Assembly: GCF_019209935.1 (NCBI RefSeq)
Contig: NZ_JAHUTN010000006.1
Span: forward strand, 124,001-188,000
Source: Corynebacterium sp. TAE3-ERU16
GTDB lineage: Bacteria > Actinomycetota > Actinomycetes > Mycobacteriales > Mycobacteriaceae
Direction of reading: 5' to 3'
DNA: 64,000 bases
Position 1 is the first letter of the stretch; each line of letters starts with the position of its first letter. The notes under the pieces are model-generated. The model worked only from the letters and a program-made list of their open reading frames with translations. It did no database searches and was not told the DNA's origin. The position numbers and the translations under genes are program-made. Shown piece after piece: positions 16,831 through 24,475 of this stretch.

Positions 16831-16875
16831 AGAGTGCCCTTGTGCTGGGCTTTCGTGTCAGCGACGTTCATGCGC

Positions 16876-16881
16876 TAAAGT
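16876..16881 (+). promoter_or_regulatory. Candidate -10 box of tRNA-Thr
   Basis: TAAAGT lies 20 bp upstream of the mature tRNA 5' end. No clear -35 is seen at the usual distance. Confidence 0.3.
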
Positions 16882-16901
16882 GGACAACCGGTACCGCGCG
16901 T

Positions 16902-16977
16902 GCCGCCTTAGCTCAGTCGGTAGAGCATTTCACTCGTAATGAAAAGGTCGCGAGTTCGATTCTCGCAGGCGGCTCCA
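16902..16977 (+). tRNA. tRNA-Thr (anticodon CGU)
   Basis: A complete cloverleaf can be drawn: acceptor GCCGCCT/AGGCGGC, D stem GCTC/GAGC, anticodon stem TTTCA/TGAAA with loop CTCGTAA giving anticodon CGT (reads ACG), T stem GCGAG/CTCGC with TTCGATT loop, discriminator T and an encoded CCA at 16975-16977. A terminator follows, and then a degraded low-G+C region, so the tRNA may mark an old integration point. Confidence 0.97.
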
Positions 16978-16982
16978 CTTGG

Positions 16983-17041
16983 ACACCCATCTGGATACAA
17001 AGCCTTGGATAACCAAGGTGGCGGTCTGGATGGGTGTTTTT
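16983..17041 (+). terminator. Terminator of tRNA-Thr
   Basis: ACACCCATC (16983-16991) pairs with GATGGGTGT (17029-17037), enclosing an inner CCTTGG-ATAA-CCAAGG hairpin. A five-T run begins inside the final GTGTTTTT. Confidence 0.75.
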
Positions 17042-17872
17042 GCTTGTCAGGGCTGTATTTTAGCGAATCGGGGTAGCGGTTCGCTTGAACGCTGTGTGCC
17101 GGATTGAGGGTCTGCGAGAGCGTCGAGCGCCGTCATGGTGGCTCTCTGACCATCGAGAGAGATTGGCGTCAAAAGGTATGGACTGCCGTCAAAGAGTAGG
17201 GCGTCGTGTCAAAAGTTTCGGGCGCCGGTGCTCATCCAGCCTTCTGCACTCGACGCCAAGCAGCGTTGGGGGCATCCGGTCCCCTGGGGTCATCGTCCGC
17301 GAGTCCTGCGGGAACTTCTATGGGCAGAAGCTCCGATTCTTGAACCAGGGGCGCCTGGCTCTAGTCTGAGAGCGCAGCCGTAACTTCAGTAGGCTCGGCC
17401 CTGCCGATCGCAGTATATCTTCGAGAAACTGCCCAAGACGCCGCTCTTCGCGTGTATGCGGGAGATCGTTCGCGAAGACTTGGTGACCATGCGCAGAGTG
17501 TCACCGTAATGGAATCCCCTCGAGCTGATCGTAGGGAAGGGCGGCTCCTACCTACATGGGTGCCTGCCGCTCCCGTTGAGTAGGTGATGGTCAGCGGAGG
17601 CGTTGCGCGCGCCACATTAACCACAAAACCCGACGTGCAGATTACGTCCTGGAGTCCGTGCGGATTGACGGCGACACTGTGAAACTCCCCTGCGGGACTG
17701 GGCATCGACGTGATCGAAGTCACTATCGAAGCTATTGGGGCCATGAAGACAGGAGCCGATCAAGGGGCACTGCACCGCACTCGCGTAGGTCCGCAAGGCA
17801 GGTCCTGGCTAACGCTCGAAAACAAGAATTGCCGGTCAAAGGCATTGTTGCGTAGACGTCAACGGAGCCTGG
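17042..17872. other. Degraded low-G+C region after tRNA-Thr
   Basis: About 830 bp whose base composition and codon pattern differ from the flanks. It contains a three-unit repeat array at 17166-17225 (listed separately). A minus-strand open frame at 17361-17744 (127 codons) resembles nothing I recognise and lacks the third-position G+C bias of nearby genes. The frame of the CHAP gene is open from 17813 without a better start, so the endolysin may have lost its N-terminus here. No transposase or integrase is recognisable. Confidence 0.4.
17166..17225. repeat. Three 20-bp tandem repeats with a GTCAAA core (possible IS end)
   Basis: Units 17166-17185, 17186-17205 and 17206-17225 each carry GTCAAA at the same phase (GCGTCAAAAGG, CCGTCAAAGAG, GTGTCAAAAGT) and differ elsewhere. 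Regular subterminal repeats of about this size occur at ends of IS21-type elements, where they bind transposase. No istA/istB genes lie nearby, so this would be a remnant end. Confidence 0.45.
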
Positions 17873-18958
17873 GTGTGGGATGAAGTGTATCCTGCCGGAA
17901 ACAGGAAACCGTGGTGCGCAGCATTCGTCGTTTTGGCTTATCTGAGAGCCGGTGTAGCTTTCCGAAAGCTCGTCGGGTATCCATACTTGGTTGACAGCTG
18001 GATCGCTGAAGCTAAGGGACTTGGCGCATGGAAAACCTCAGGTGAGCGAGATGGTGATCCGGTGTGCTACGGCTGGAATGATGACGGTCTCGTTAGTGAC
18101 CACATTGGAATTTCGTGGGTTAATCCAACGACATCGACCTATCGTGCGGTGGAGGGAAATACAGACAACGCAGGCTCTGGTTCCGGAGGTCTCGTCCTGG
18201 TCCAAGAGCGCCCTCGACCTGTCATCCTGGGCTGGGTTGTTATCCGCATCCTGTTGAAGCATATGGCTGATAAAGGGCTGATCGCAGGTGACAATGGGGC
18301 TGTCGCCCCCTCGCCTCGTCCCCAGGTTGAGTTGATGCTTCCGCAGCCTTATCCGCTTCCTACCGGACACTATTACGGCTTGATCAGTGGCCCCGACCAG
18401 TCGCATGGTGGCATAAACGAATCAGAGCGACGCGTCATTCGGATCATCCAGAGGCTGCTCATCCAGAAAAGGGGGTAAGTTCCGGGTATCACGGATGTGA
18501 ATTCTGCATGGGTTGATGGGATTTTCGAGCAGCCGACGGCGGATGCTGTCGCACGATCCCAGAAGGCCGAGATGCCGAACACGCAGTTCTATGGCCAGGT
18601 GTGGGTTGATGATTACGCGAAGCTTTCAGGCTGCAGTGCTGCACCCGCACCCAATCCACCTGCTCTTGCGCAGCCGTTCCCTCTTCCGCGTGGTCATTAC
18701 TACGGACTTATCGGCGGACCGAATGAATCTCACGGAGGGATTAATGACGCCGAACGTCGAGTGGTCAGAATTATTCAGCAGCGGCTAATCGCTAAGGGTT
18801 ATGTCCCCGGGATCAGTTCAATAAACTCACCGTGGGCTGATGGCGTGTACGAGCAGGCGACGGCCGACGCTGTGACTAGGTTCCAACAACGCGAAATGCC
18901 AGGAACTACGTTGTTCGGTCAGGTATGGGCAGATGATTACGCCCAGCTAGCGCGGTAA
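17873..18958 (+). pseudogene. Broken CHAP-domain endolysin with duplicated wall-binding repeat
   Basis: The first part (from GTG 17873) is a CHAP amidase/endopeptidase domain: catalytic Cys in KPWCAAFVVLAY, His in VSDHIGISWV, and a polar residue in AVEGNTDN. Two C-terminal modules follow, each GHYYGLI-GP--SHGGIN then a helical peptidoglycan-binding-like part ending QVW-DDYA-L. The first module is interrupted by an in-frame TAA at 18476-18478 where the second has GGT TAT; the frame then stays open to 18958 (a residual 153-codon frame starts at 18497). The domain set is typical of phage lysins. The N-terminus may also be truncated. It is either a pseudogene or a shortened enzyme with one partial module. 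Confidence 0.65.
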
Positions 18959-18993
18959 CGGTTCACACTGGTGGTCAGATTGTTTGCGGAGCA

Positions 18994-19701
18994 TCATACC
19001 CCGCAGGCAAGACCACCAAGGCCGTCGCGGGCAGGGGTGCCGCGGGCTTCGCCGGTACAAAAATTCCCCAAGTAGCCTCGTTCCCCATACATCACGCCGT
19101 TCTCCACGGTAAACAAGATATGTTTTCCTATAGGGAATTCGGGAGAGCCAGGTGGCAACGCATAGTGACTCAAACCTTCCACCTGGAACGTGACATGCCC
19201 GTTTGATTGGTCTCCAGTTACGGTAACGAGCCGCAGCTGAACGTCAAGGCCAAGTTCTCCACTGAGATGTTCGGTAATACCTGCTGCGCCTTCAGGAGAG
19301 ACCTCGAGGCTTCGTGAATGAGCATTCCAAGTACCTTGGAGCCATTGTGGTGCGGCCACCGTGGGTTCAAGAAGCGATTGGGGTTCAACTTCACCCATCG
19401 GTGTCGAATCTTGCGCTCCGGAGCCTTGCGGATTCGAAGTTTCCGGTGAGAAAGCGCTCGGGCTCTCGGACACCTGGCTGTCGGTTGAGCTGACTTGTGC
19501 AGTGGCGGAATCCGTCAGTGGAGGTGTTGTTTCCTTCACGGACGAGGAAGTTGTTTGGCTCGGGACGGCTTCTTTAGTCGTTTGTTGCTGTTGTGAAGAC
19601 GCTGGTGTGGGTTCTGGTGGAGAACTGGAAGAACCGGAACATCCACCTAGAAGTAAAGCAAAGCTGATTAACGCTCACGAAGAATATAAATATCGGTTCA
19701 C
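18994..19701 (-). pseudogene. Lipoprotein gene with a stop codon in the signal peptide
   Basis: From GTG 19701 the minus strand reads VNRYLYSS, then TGA (19675-19677), then ALISFALLLGGCSGSS: a textbook lipoprotein signal with lipobox LGGC, in one frame interrupted by a single stop. The frame then stays open to 18994. It encodes a Ser/Thr/Pro/Gln-rich linker and a globular part (WLQGTWNAHSRSLEV... to NFCTGEA...GLACGV) with two C-terminal cysteines. TAGGCT 7 nt before GTG 19701 supports that start. Without readthrough, only an internal GTG such as 19539 could be used, giving a cytoplasmic 181-residue product. Function unknown. Confidence 0.6.
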
Positions 19702-19708
19702 CCCATTA

Positions 19709-19714
19709 AGCCTA
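19709..19714 (-). promoter_or_regulatory. Leaderless -10 box of the broken lipoprotein gene
   Basis: TAGGCT on the minus strand ends 7 nt before GTG 19701. It suggests transcription can still start at the original, now interrupted, frame. Confidence 0.4.
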
Positions 19715-19870
19715 TCTGTTGCGAGTGGAGGGGTGCTCTGAAAGTGGTCAAACCCCGTGGGATGGGCGATGAAGGACGCGCCCGAGCCAACTACGCTCTA
19801 AGCCTCGTCTGTGACAGCGCGACGGGGCTTGTCTCATCTTCGTGCGTGATCCAACCGCTGGTGTGAATGC

Positions 19871-19933
19871 TGCATCCACCCAGCTGGCGTTTGCACCCGC
19901 CCCACGGCCATTTGCACCCACCTACCAGCCTTG
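19871..19933. repeat. Three 21-bp imperfect tandem repeats (TGCAYCCRCC core)
   Basis: Units 19871-19891, 19892-19912 and 19913-19933 begin TGCATCCACC, TGCACCCGCC and TGCACCCACC. The remainder of each unit is more variable. The motif differs from the array at 17166-17225, so the two are not the ends of one element. It may be a remnant terminal array of another insertion sequence or a regulator binding array. Confidence 0.5.
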
Positions 19934-19964
19934 TATCAAAATGGGTCACTAAGCATCCACGTCG

Positions 19965-20003
19965 CACAGCCCCCTCCCCGGATCATCCGGGGAGGGGGCT
20001 GTG
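19965..20003. terminator. 19-bp hairpin before the MFS gene
   Basis: A perfect inverted repeat centred on 19984: CACAGCCCCCTCCCCGGAT and its reverse complement. It has a very G+C-rich stem but only a weak T tail (GTGTCGTGTT). It probably ends transcription from the island side. Confidence 0.6.
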
Positions 20004-20071
20004 TCGTGTTGGCGGGCGGGGGAGGGGCGCTCCGATGCTCCCCCCTCCGCCGGGTGGACCGGAGCACGGTC

Positions 20072-20077
20072 TAGCAT
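20072..20077 (+). promoter_or_regulatory. Leaderless -10 box of the MFS gene (TAGCAT)
   Basis: TAGCAT ends 6 nt before ATG 20084, favouring that start over GTG 20078. Confidence 0.5.
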
Positions 20078-20083
20078 GTGTCC

Positions 20084-21340
20084 ATGGTTGAGGAGAGCTC
20101 TGAATCACACGTGCCCGGCTACGTCCGTCCCGGGCACGCGCTCAGACACGCGGCCGGGGAACGCCGGGCATGGCTCCCGGTGGCGCTCAGCATGTTCACC
20201 GTCGCCTGGGGCGGGAACGAATTCACTCCCCTCCTCGTGCTGTACCGGCAGGCGGGGGAGTTCTCCCCGGTGTTCGTCGATCTCATGCTCGTGGCCTACG
20301 CCATCGGTGTCGGGGTGGGGCTGCTGGTCACCGGCCCGCTGACCGACCGGTACGGGCGACGCCCGGTGATGCTTCCCGCCCCGGTGCTCGCGGTGCTCGC
20401 ATCGGTGATCATCGCCCTCGCGGAGCACACCGCGGGGTGGATGACCATCGGGCGGTTCCTCTCCGGACTCGCGGTCGGTATGGCGATGACCGGTGGCGGC
20501 TCGTGGGTGAAGGAACTCTCCGCGCCGTTGTTCGACCCGAAGGCCCGACCCTCGTCAGGGGCGAAACGGGCCTCGATGGCGTTGACCGCCGGGTTCGCCG
20601 TCGGTCCGGCGGTCGCCGGGATTCTCGCGCAGTGGCTGCCCTGGCCCGGTCAGCTCTCGTTCGGTGTGCACGTTGTGCTGTCCTTTGTCCTGATTCCCCT
20701 GCTCCTGACGATCCCGGAGACCAGGCAGCCGGCGATCCACGCGAAGCGCCGGTCGGTCCTGGACAGCCTGCGGGTCCCCTCGTTGCGGAATCCCCGGTTC
20801 TACGCGGTGGTCCTGCCCATCGCCCCCTGGGTGTTCGGTTCCGGGTTCACCGCCTACGCGACACTGTCGGCGCGCATGCAGGACCACGTTGCGCACCCAC
20901 TGGCCTTCTCCGGTGCGATCACACTGCTCACCCTGGGAGTCGGATTCGCCGTCCAGCAGGCGGCGCCCGCGATCGCCGGAACCGGAGGGCCGCGGGGCCC
21001 CGTCGTCGCGATGGTGGCGACCATCGCGGGATTCGTGGGTGCCGTCGCGGTGGTGCTCAATCCGTCTGTTCCGGTGATGCTCGTGGCGTGTGTGTTCCTG
21101 GGGCTCTCCTACGGGCTGTGCGTCTACACGGGCCTGTCGGAGGTGCAGCGGATGGCTGCCCCGCACGAGCTCGGCGCCCTGACCGGCATCTTCTACTGCT
21201 TCACGTACACCGGGATGGCGTTCCCGGCTCTGCTGACCAGGCTCAGCGACTGGTTCAGCTATCCGCTGATGCTCGGATTCGGGGCGGTCGTCGCGACGAT
21301 CGTACTGGGAGTCGTGAGTGTGACGGGGCGCCGATTCTGA
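20084..21340 (+). CDS. Major facilitator superfamily transporter
   Basis: 418-residue membrane protein with about 12 hydrophobic segments. The MFS loop motif between segments 2 and 3 reads GPLTDRYGRRPVML. The N-terminus is hydrophilic (VEESSESHVPGYVRPGH), followed by the first membrane helix near residue 35. A central cytoplasmic loop (PETRQPAIHAKRRSV) separates two six-helix halves. The substrate cannot be read from sequence; drug or metabolite efflux is the usual guess. It stands alone: the next gene converges on it with a 25-bp gap. Confidence 0.88.
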   Translation: MVEESSESHVPGYVRPGHALRHAAGERRAWLPVALSMFTVAWGGNEFTPLLVLYRQAGEFSPVFVDLMLVAYAIGVGVGLLVTGPLTDRYGRRPVMLPAPVLAVLASVIIALAEHTAGWMTIGRFLSGLAVGMAMTGGGSWVKELSAPLFDPKARPSSGAKRASMALTAGFAVGPAVAGILAQWLPWPGQLSFGVHVVLSFVLIPLLLTIPETRQPAIHAKRRSVLDSLRVPSLRNPRFYAVVLPIAPWVFGSGFTAYATLSARMQDHVAHPLAFSGAITLLTLGVGFAVQQAAPAIAGTGGPRGPVVAMVATIAGFVGAVAVVLNPSVPVMLVACVFLGLSYGLCVYTGLSEVQRMAAPHELGALTGIFYCFTYTGMAFPALLTRLSDWFSYPLMLGFGAVVATIVLGVVSVTGRRF

Positions 21341-21365
21341 TCCCGGCACCTACGACGACGGGCGA

Positions 21366-22181
21366 CTACCGGCGGCGCAGGAGCCGCACACCGACGCCTG
21401 CGGCGATGACGCAGAGGACGATGAGCAGGACGACGGTGTTGTCGATGCCCGCGGCCAGTTCGGCCACGCGGCTCTGCAGCCGGAACTGGGTTTCCGTGTC
21501 CAGCAGGGTCGGCAGTGCCGATGTGCCGTTGCTCATGAGGAACGTGAATCCGATGAAGATGAACAGAACGCCGGCGGCGACGCTGAGTGTGTTGGTGTGG
21601 ACCGGACCGACGTGGATCTCCCGCCCCCGGAGCCAACCCGCGTGGCCGAGGTCGAACCGGTCCCACAGCAGGGCGAGGAGGAACAGCGGGACGGTCATCC
21701 CGAGGGCGTAGCAGGCCATGACGAGTGCGCCGTAGGTCGCGGAACCGCCGAGCGCGGAGGTCGCGAGCACCGCTCCGAGGAGGGGGCCGGCGCAGAAACC
21801 GGCGAAGCCGTAGACCGCGCCGAGCGCGAACACGGGCAGCCACCCGGTGCCCCGGATGCGGTTGTTCACGGTGGACAACCCGGGGATGCGGAACCCCAGT
21901 CCGAGCAGCGACCAGACACCGAAGGCGACCATGACCCAGCCGGCCACGGAAATCACCGTGTCCCGGTGCTGGGTGAACAGTGAGCTGAACCCGCCGATAC
22001 CCGCACCGACCGGGACGAGCACGCTGGCGAGACCCGCGAAGAACACGGCGGTACGGGCCACGAGCTGGCGTTTCGACGTGAATGCGTAGGCGAAGAATGC
22101 GGGGAGGAGCAGCGCGGAGCAGGGACTCAGGATGGAGAGGACTCCGCCGAGGAAAGCCCCGACGACACCGATGGAGAGCAA
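21366..22181 (-). CDS. ccdA: CcdA/DsbD-like thiol-disulfide membrane transporter
   Basis: 271-residue protein with about six membrane segments. Two conserved cysteines lie in membrane helices: ILSPCSALLLP near residue 21 and GFAGFCAGPLLGA near 130, the pair that carries electrons across the membrane in CcdA/DsbD proteins. It would pass cytoplasmic thioredoxin electrons to an extracytoplasmic partner, plausibly the DsbA-like protein encoded directly upstream. Start appears to be TTG at 22181, 4 bp after the upstream stop, with GGTAGG just before. The C-terminal helix ends RLLRRR. Confidence 0.85.
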   Translation of the reverse strand: MLSIGVVGAFLGGVLSILSPCSALLLPAFFAYAFTSKRQLVARTAVFFAGLASVLVPVGAGIGGFSSLFTQHRDTVISVAGWVMVAFGVWSLLGLGFRIPGLSTVNNRIRGTGWLPVFALGAVYGFAGFCAGPLLGAVLATSALGGSATYGALVMACYALGMTVPLFLLALLWDRFDLGHAGWLRGREIHVGPVHTNTLSVAAGVLFIFIGFTFLMSNGTSALPTLLDTETQFRLQSRVAELAAGIDNTVVLLIVLCVIAAGVGVRLLRRR

Positions 22182-22185
22182 CGTC

Positions 22186-23175
22186 CTACCGTCCCCCGGC
22201 TTCGGTGAGCTCGGCGGCGGATCGGGTGTCCGGTTCGGTGACCTCGGCCTCGCCGTCGGCGACCCGCTTCAGTTCGGTGTTGATGACCTCCTCGAACACC
22301 TCGAGGGGCTGGGCGCCACCGACGAAGGTCTCGCCGATGACGAATCCGGGGGTTCCGCTCACACCGATGCTGCTGGCGTAGGCGCGGGCGTTGGCGATCG
22401 CCTCGTCGTACTTGTCGCTCGTCGCGTCGGCGCGGAACTTCTCCATGTCCGGGACGCCGGCCTCCTCCGCGAAGCGGACGAAGTCCTCGATCCCGTAGTT
22501 CGGGTGACCGGAGATGTTCTTCGATGAGCTGTAGAGGGCGTGCTTGAACTCGACGAACCTGCCCTGCTCCGCGGCGGCCCGACCGGCCCGTGCCGCGGCT
22601 TCGGCGTTGGGGCCGTTGATGGGCAGATCGTTCCACTCCATGCGGACCAGCCCGGTGTCGACGTACCTGCTCAGGATCGCCGGTTCCGTGTCGTTCGCGA
22701 ACAGGGAGCAGAACGGGCACTCGAAATCGGAGAACTCGGAGATGACGACCGGTGCGTCGATCGCACCAACGGCGAACGGATCGTAGACGTTGCGGCGGTG
22801 GATGTTGGGCATGTCCGCCTGGCTCTGCAGCGGTCCCCGCGGGCCCCAGTACATGGCGTCGTAGCCGCCGCCCTCGGTCTCCCTGGGGCCGTCGCCACGG
22901 CTGCCGTCGGCACCGGGGGTCACGGAATCGGCCACCTCCTCGTAGGACGGTGCGCCGGTGGCGGACGTCGCGGTCCCGCCGGCTGCGGTGGTGGATGATT
23001 CCGCGGGGCGGTCCGCGGTCCGGTCGCCGATCAGGTATCCGACGAGTCCGGCGATGATGACGAGGAGAACGGTGAACACCCACATCGTCGGCGGGATCCG
23101 GGTGCTGGGGGTCTCCCCGGCCCCGGATGCGGAGGGATCGGTTGACGCGGTCTTATCCGCGGTCTCGTCGGACAC
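22186..23175 (-). CDS. Membrane-anchored DsbA-like thioredoxin-fold protein
   Basis: 329 residues. A Ser/Thr-rich cytoplasmic N-terminus is followed by one membrane helix (MWVFTVLLVIIAGLVGYLIG near residue 35) and an extracytoplasmic thioredoxin-like domain with active site CPFC in FSDFECPFCSLF. It resembles DsbA-type oxidoreductases in which a helical insertion separates the CxxC from the C-terminal half (ASSIGVSGTPGFVIGETF, containing the cis-Pro). GTG at 23175 is chosen for its AGGAG 8 nt upstream; the longer frame from 23352 has no support. Paired with the CcdA-like gene it suggests extracytoplasmic disulfide formation or reduction. Confidence 0.87.
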   Translation of the reverse strand: MSDETADKTASTDPSASGAGETPSTRIPPTMWVFTVLLVIIAGLVGYLIGDRTADRPAESSTTAAGGTATSATGAPSYEEVADSVTPGADGSRGDGPRETEGGGYDAMYWGPRGPLQSQADMPNIHRRNVYDPFAVGAIDAPVVISEFSDFECPFCSLFANDTEPAILSRYVDTGLVRMEWNDLPINGPNAEAAARAGRAAAEQGRFVEFKHALYSSSKNISGHPNYGIEDFVRFAEEAGVPDMEKFRADATSDKYDEAIANARAYASSIGVSGTPGFVIGETFVGGAQPLEVFEEVINTELKRVADGEAEVTEPDTRSAAELTEAGGR

Positions 23176-23263
23176 GGGAAAGCTCCTTCTGAGGGGCATG
23201 GTGGGTGAATCGGTCAGTAACCCATTGTCCACGAAGGGACGGGAAAACCAACCGTCAGGTCCG

Positions 23264-23629
23264 CTACGCGGACGGGTAGTCGTCCTCGGGACGCACGGCG
23301 TTGCGCAGGGCGATGGCGCGGGCGAGGCGTGCGTACCGCAGATCCTGTTCACGGAACCGGACCCAGGCGCTCATGGTGGTGAACATGAAGGCCACGGTCA
23401 GCGCGTAGAGCAGCAGGTCCGTGCCGCGGTCGACACCGACCCAGTTGGCCACGACCGTCAGGTCGTCTGGACGCAGGACCGCCCAGATCGCCGCGAGAAT
23501 GAACAGGATGAACCCGATCTTCACCCCGGCTTTCGCGCGGGCCTTCCTGCGGTTGGACAGGAAGTACATGACCAGCACGGTGGTGCAGACGAGAAGGAGT
23601 ACCTGGATGAGCAGTTGGCCGGTGATCAC
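23264..23629 (-). CDS. DUF2304 membrane protein
   Basis: 121 residues with three predicted membrane helices (LLIQVLLLVCTTVLVMYFL, IGFILFILAAIWAVL, LLLYALTVAFMFTTMSAWV) separated by a basic loop (SNRRKARAKAG). The pattern matches DUF2304, small proteins usually encoded beside GT2 glycosyltransferases in polysaccharide loci. Its GTG start overlaps the stop of the upstream glycosyltransferase (23626-23629), indicating translational coupling and probably a joint role. Biochemical function unknown. Confidence 0.82.
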   Translation of the reverse strand: MITGQLLIQVLLLVCTTVLVMYFLSNRRKARAKAGVKIGFILFILAAIWAVLRPDDLTVVANWVGVDRGTDLLLYALTVAFMFTTMSAWVRFREQDLRYARLARAIALRNAVRPEDDYPSA

Positions 23630-24375
23630 GGGAGCCTCCTGGCGAGTAGTCCGTCGGCCAGGATATTCACACCGTTGATCAGTGACTGGCCCTTGCTCAT
23701 CGAGTATTCGGTGTAGAGGATGTCCACGGGCTGTTCGGCGACCCGCCAGCCGCGTTCGTCGATCTGGGTGACGAACTCGCTGGCGTGACTCATGCCGTTC
23801 ATCCGGATGTTCAGTTCATCCGCGACGCGGCGATTGAATGCGCGCAACCCGTTGTGTGCGTCGGTGAGCCCCATCCGCTTCGCACGCGGTGACAGCATCA
23901 CCACGGTGCGCAGCACGAGACGCTTGAGCAGCGGAACCTGGTCCCCCTCGGCGCGCGGGCGTCCGAAGCGGGTGCCCACGACGATGTCCAGTGGCTCGGT
24001 GCGCAGCCGCTCGAGCATGGCGAGAACGTCCTTGACCTGATGCTGGCCGTCGGCGTCGAAGGTGACGAAGAAGCGGGCTCCGGGCTGCGCCCGGGCGTAT
24101 TCGACCCCGGTCTGGATAGCCGCCCCCTGCCCGAGGTTTACGGGATGGTTGACCAGGTGCGCCCCCGCGGCGTGAATGGCCACGGCCGAGTCGTCGGCGG
24201 AGCCGTCGTTGACGGCGACGATGTTGGGGAATGTCTCGCGCGCGGCGCGGATGACGTCCCCGATGACGGTTCCCTCGTTGTAACAGGGCACGACGAGCCA
24301 GGTGTCCCCGTGGTCCGGGGGCGGGACGTCACCGGTGCGGTCGGGATCCGGTGAAGCTGTGTCGGGAGATTCCAT
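23626..24375 (-). CDS. GT2 glycosyltransferase, polyprenyl-phosphate sugar synthase-like
   Basis: 249 residues, GT-A fold. The nucleotide-sugar region (WLVVPCYNEGTVIGDVI; AVNDGSADDS) and the metal-binding motif FDADGQHQ resemble dolichol-phosphate mannose synthase and other polyprenyl-phosphate glycosyltransferases. The later GLTDAHNGLRAFNRR is also typical. No C-terminal membrane helices are present; the coupled DUF2304 protein may supply membrane contact. The product would be a lipid-linked sugar donor for wall glycan or glycoprotein synthesis. A CATAAT box lies 7 nt before ATG 24375. Confidence 0.85.
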   Translation of the reverse strand: MESPDTASPDPDRTGDVPPPDHGDTWLVVPCYNEGTVIGDVIRAARETFPNIVAVNDGSADDSAVAIHAAGAHLVNHPVNLGQGAAIQTGVEYARAQPGARFFVTFDADGQHQVKDVLAMLERLRTEPLDIVVGTRFGRPRAEGDQVPLLKRLVLRTVVMLSPRAKRMGLTDAHNGLRAFNRRVADELNIRMNGMSHASEFVTQIDERGWRVAEQPVDILYTEYSMSKGQSLINGVNILADGLLARRLP

Positions 24376-24475
24376 GATGGTGATTATGCTAGCCGACGTC
24401 AGTCGAGGGGTCGGATGGCGGCGGTGTCCGGGGGAGGGAACGTGGACGGGGGTGCCCCCGTGGTGCCGGGGAGGA

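Larger units (their letters stand above)
19741..20083. other. Intergenic region closing the low-G+C island
   Basis: 343 bp without a credible gene. It holds the 21-bp repeat array (19871-19933), a strong hairpin (19965-20003) and the MFS promoter (20072-20077). I could not find a copy of the tRNA-Thr 3' end that would define an attachment-site repeat. Confidence 0.5.

Noticed and set aside
17085..17369. 94-codon plus-strand frame after tRNA-Thr
   Set aside because: Overlaps the 20-bp repeat array and reads as low-quality Arg/Ser-rich sequence.
17361..17744. 127-codon minus-strand frame in the island as a gene
   Set aside because: No ribosome binding site, no third-position bias and no recognisable family; kept only as part of the degraded region.
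16950..20083. Attachment-site direct repeat of the tRNA-Thr 3' end
   Set aside because: I looked for a second copy of the T-arm/acceptor sequence up to the MFS gene and did not find one.
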